Position numbers and translations under genes: made by a program
The notes under the pieces: generated by a model
Seen by the model: the letters and a program-made list of their open reading frames with translations, nothing else
Told to the model about the DNA's origin: nothing
Database searches by the model: none
NCBI GenBank assembly: GCA_017694755.1
Contig: JADIMO010000100.1
Coordinates: 1 to 36,735 of the forward strand
Length of the DNA: 36,735 nucleotides
Direction: 5' to 3'
Source of the DNA: Candidatus Cryptobacteroides merdavium
Lineage (GTDB): Bacteria; Bacteroidota; Bacteroidia; Bacteroidales; UBA932
Shown here: in pieces, positions 34,528 through 36,735 of the stretch
Position numbering within the stretch: position 1 is the stretch's first letter
Layout: each line of letters begins with the position of its first letter

Positions 34528-35601
34528 ATGGCATCACAATATTTTACAGTATCACCGGGCTCGAAGCCTGACCCCCAGGTAAAGGATGTGCAGCGCATGC
34601 TGAATATAATCCGGACAAGATACAACATGAACTGGGAGTATCTGTCCGAAGACGGCATATATGGCAAGGATACGGCCAGGGCTGTGAAAAGTTTCCAGGT
34701 CCATAAGGGGATTGTCCCTGCATCCGGCATGCTCGGGCCGACGACACTTGGCTATATCAGGGATCTTTATGGCACCGTTCCGATGATAAAGGCCGCGTCT
34801 GAGGACCTTAAGCCGTATCATGATACGGCCGGTCTGGCCGACAGGTTCATTGTTGTGAAGATTGCCGACATGATTGCCGGATATGTGGAGGGTATCAACG
34901 GTTTGATTGAGGAAGAAATCCAATATGTGGCAAGGCACGGGAAACTTGACACAAGTGTTCTGAAGAGCCGTTATTATTCTTTTGTCACACGCAATGATTC
35001 CAATATGCGTGAACTGAAGAAAATGATAAGGGATGCTGACACGCCTGGGTATAAAACCAGGAAAAGAAGTACTGTGAAGAAGGCTCGGAAGGCGATGGCG
35101 GAACTGACGGCCGAGCTTAAGAGGTTTGATCCGCTTGATATACTTAAAAGGTATGACATTCCCGGAAGAGTCGGGAAATACCTTAAAAACAAGGGCATAG
35201 TTTCCGGTATGGATATTAAGACCCTGAAGAACAATCCCATATTGAAGCAGGTTACAGGCAGCCGGCTTCTGACCGTTTTCGGAATGAAGGATATCATGCT
35301 GGATCTGTGTTCTGTTGATGAGTGGGGTACGGAAGAATGGAAGGCAAGGCTTTCGGAGCATTTCTTTGATTTTCTGGACGGTCTTGTGATAGGATATGCT
35401 TCTGCGGTGATCGCACAGATTGTTGTCGGCCTCGTGGGGACGGCAGTATTGTCTGCAGGATGGATCATGGTCATCGTGGCGCTGGTTGCGGTGGCGATTG
35501 CGGCAGGACTCAGTTTCATTATGGACGAGGCCGATGTGTCGTTTTCAAAGAAGGCTGCTGAAGGCTATTCAGCAATACTCGGACATATATGGTTGACATA
35601 A
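34528..35601 (+). CDS. Peptidoglycan-binding-domain protein with hydrophobic C-terminal hairpin
   Basis: This 357-residue protein has an N-terminal PG_binding_1-like domain (about 12-80: DPQVKDVQRMLNII, SEDGIYGKDTARAVKSFQ, SGMLGPTTLGYI), a long charged helical middle and a C-terminal pair of hydrophobic segments (about 285-306 and 309-331). There is no Sec signal, which is odd for a domain that binds cell-wall peptidoglycan. Delivery by the T6SS itself as a wall-binding, membrane-active effector would explain it. A structural part anchoring the apparatus is the alternative. The gene abuts tssF (one base) and overlaps the kinase gene by 13 nt. Confidence 0.72.
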   Translation: MASQYFTVSPGSKPDPQVKDVQRMLNIIRTRYNMNWEYLSEDGIYGKDTARAVKSFQVHKGIVPASGMLGPTTLGYIRDLYGTVPMIKAASEDLKPYHDTAGLADRFIVVKIADMIAGYVEGINGLIEEEIQYVARHGKLDTSVLKSRYYSFVTRNDSNMRELKKMIRDADTPGYKTRKRSTVKKARKAMAELTAELKRFDPLDILKRYDIPGRVGKYLKNKGIVSGMDIKTLKNNPILKQVTGSRLLTVFGMKDIMLDLCSVDEWGTEEWKARLSEHFFDFLDGLVIGYASAVIAQIVVGLVGTAVLSAGWIMVIVALVAVAIAAGLSFIMDEADVSFSKKAAEGYSAILGHIWLT

Positions 35602-36735
35602 GACAGATATATGAGACAGGCCGGCTTTTCGATGGCCATTACAGACTTCTGAAGCCTCTCAGCACTGCAGGCGGCTCAGCGGACGTATGGCTGGCCGCGG
35701 ATGTCAATACTGTTGACGGGGATCTGGATGTGGACAAGGCTACAAAGGTTGCCATCAAGATATACAGGCCCAGGAACATCATTGATATGGAAGGGGAATT
35801 CCAGTTCCGGAACGAGTTCCGCAAGGTGTTCAGCTGCCATCATGAGAACATAATACAGCCCACCTATTTTTCAATATTCCAGGAAACTCCCTATCTGGTG
35901 ATGCCATATTGCCCGGCCGGCTCATCGGAAAACCTCATAGGCAGGATAAAGGACAGTGAAGGCCTTTGGAAGTATATATGCCAGGTGGCGTCCGGCTTGG
36001 CATATCTCCATGAGCATGTGCCTCAGATCATCCACCAGGACATAAAGCCGGCCAACGTGCTGATTGATGACAACGGCAATTATGCCATTACCGACTTCGG
36101 CATAAGCGCTGAAATGGGAGGGATGGATGCCGGCTCAGAAGATGAAAGCGGCGGCACATTCGCATATATGGCCCCGGAGCGTTTCGTCGAAGGGACACCG
36201 CCGATGCCGGAAAGTGACATCTGGGCTTTCGGTGCGACGATATATGAAATGATATCCGGCGATGTGCCGTTCGGCAATGAAGGCGGCCGTGTACAGGACA
36301 GGGATACGGCGGTGCCTCCTCTCGGCCAGGATGTCCCTGAATCAATAAGGCAGCTGGTCTGCTCATGCCTTTCATACGATCCTGCATCAAGGCCGACGGC
36401 CCGCGGCATAGTTGACATGGTGATGAAAAGGCGCTATTCAAAGAACAGGAAGCTGGCCGCCATCATCTCAGCTGTTGCCGTATGCGTTTCCGTCATTCTG
36501 GTTGTCATCTTCGCGTCAGGGCATGCTTCCGATGTTGAGGAGAATTTCAGTTCCATGTGCGGCAGAGGGGACGCCTTGGTGGCTGCGGAGGCCGATGCGA
36601 TTGCACGCAACGGAGGTGTGCCGGACTTGTCCTGCATTACGGGGCTGGAGCAGGCCGTGGTCTTGTATCACAATGCCTGCAACGACGTTCCGAAGAATTT
36701 CAAGGGAAGGGAGGCGGTCCTTCACAAGGTGGAGC
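35589..36735 (+). CDS. Transmembrane Ser/Thr protein kinase, 3' truncated by window
   Basis: The frame starts at ATG 35589, inside the previous gene, and is open to the window end (382 codons seen). Residues about 18-275 are an eukaryotic-like kinase: a loose Gly loop (LSTAGGSADVWLA), VAIK (Lys57), HQD-IKPAN (Asp151, with Gln in place of the usual Arg), TDFG (Asp169), MAPE and DIWAFGATIYEM. A membrane span follows (about 289-311), then a region that should be periplasmic. In Pseudomonas, PpkA with Fha1 triggers T6SS firing, and here too an FHA-like region is encoded upstream in the operon. The periplasmic tail could be a sensor. The true C terminus is outside the window. Confidence 0.92.
   Translation, partial: MVDIRQIYETGRLFDGHYRLLKPLSTAGGSADVWLAADVNTVDGDLDVDKATKVAIKIYRPRNIIDMEGEFQFRNEFRKVFSCHHENIIQPTYFSIFQETPYLVMPYCPAGSSENLIGRIKDSEGLWKYICQVASGLAYLHEHVPQIIHQDIKPANVLIDDNGNYAITDFGISAEMGGMDAGSEDESGGTFAYMAPERFVEGTPPMPESDIWAFGATIYEMISGDVPFGNEGGRVQDRDTAVPPLGQDVPESIRQLVCSCLSYDPASRPTARGIVDMVMKRRYSKNRKLAAIISAVAVCVSVILVVIFASGHASDVEENFSSMCGRGDALVAAEADAIARNGGVPDLSCITGLEQAVVLYHNACNDVPKNFKGREAVLHKVE

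Noticed and set aside
34552..35361. 269-codon minus-strand frame
   Set aside because: Antisense shadow of the peptidoglycan-binding protein gene, no recognisable domain.
36088..36441. Minus-strand frames at the right end
   Set aside because: They overlap the Ser/Thr kinase gene, whose motifs are unmistakable on the plus strand.

Overview
The window looks like a Bacteroidales chromosome (Bacteroides/Prevotella relatives; roughly half G+C judged by eye). Support comes from a sulfatase/glycosidase polysaccharide-utilisation cluster, promoter boxes of the Bacteroidota type (TAnnTTTG), an UpxY-type NusG paralogue, and a type VI secretion system (T6SS) whose sheath, Hcp, TssK, TssF and TssE proteins are of the Bacteroidota kind. 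No rRNA, tRNA, insertion sequence or CRISPR array was seen.

Layout. (1) 1-6349: catabolic genes. These are the 3' part of a GH3 beta-glycosidase, a decayed patch holding what looks like a recO 3' remnant, an S1 sulfatase lipoprotein, and a sulfatase-acetylesterase fusion interrupted by an in-frame TGA. (2) 6504-7947: a tyrosine recombinase followed by two exact 20-bp inverted repeats flanking about 160 bp. The segment carries one recognisable promoter, which here points leftward, away from the genes to the right. This has the form of an invertible on/off promoter, drawn in the OFF orientation. (3) 7953 to the window end: an uninterrupted rightward array of about 28 kb, beginning with the UpxY-like antiterminator five bases after the right repeat. 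It runs tssH (ClpV), tssB, tssC, two tssD (Hcp), vgrG, a DUF4280 PAAR-like tip, an AT-rich effector/immunity cassette (GHSLGG lipase and DUF2931 protein), and then a block that is not standard T6SS.

The unusual block (20612-30350) encodes a ubiquitin-like protein ending in Gly, an E2-like enzyme with HPN motif and Cys, two signal-peptide proteins, a membrane-anchored JAMM isopeptidase, a polytopic protein with a periplasmic vWA-like region, a cytosolic RING-H2-like zinc motif and an FHA-like tail, an outer-membrane barrel, and an E1-like adenylating enzyme with a C-terminal beta-grasp-like tail. Baseplate genes tssG, tssK, tssE and tssF follow, overlapping or nearly abutting the E1 gene, then a peptidoglycan-binding protein with a hydrophobic C terminus and a transmembrane Ser/Thr kinase cut by the window end.

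Working model (inference): an integrase flips a promoter that turns on the whole T6SS operon, UpxY keeps polymerase going across it, and the apparatus is controlled or built with a membrane-associated ubiquitin-like conjugation/deconjugation pathway plus a kinase/FHA arm. The usual Bacteroidota membrane-complex genes tssN-tssR were not recognised. The signal-peptide/membrane proteins encoded among the Ubl genes may fill that role, or those genes may lie beyond the window.
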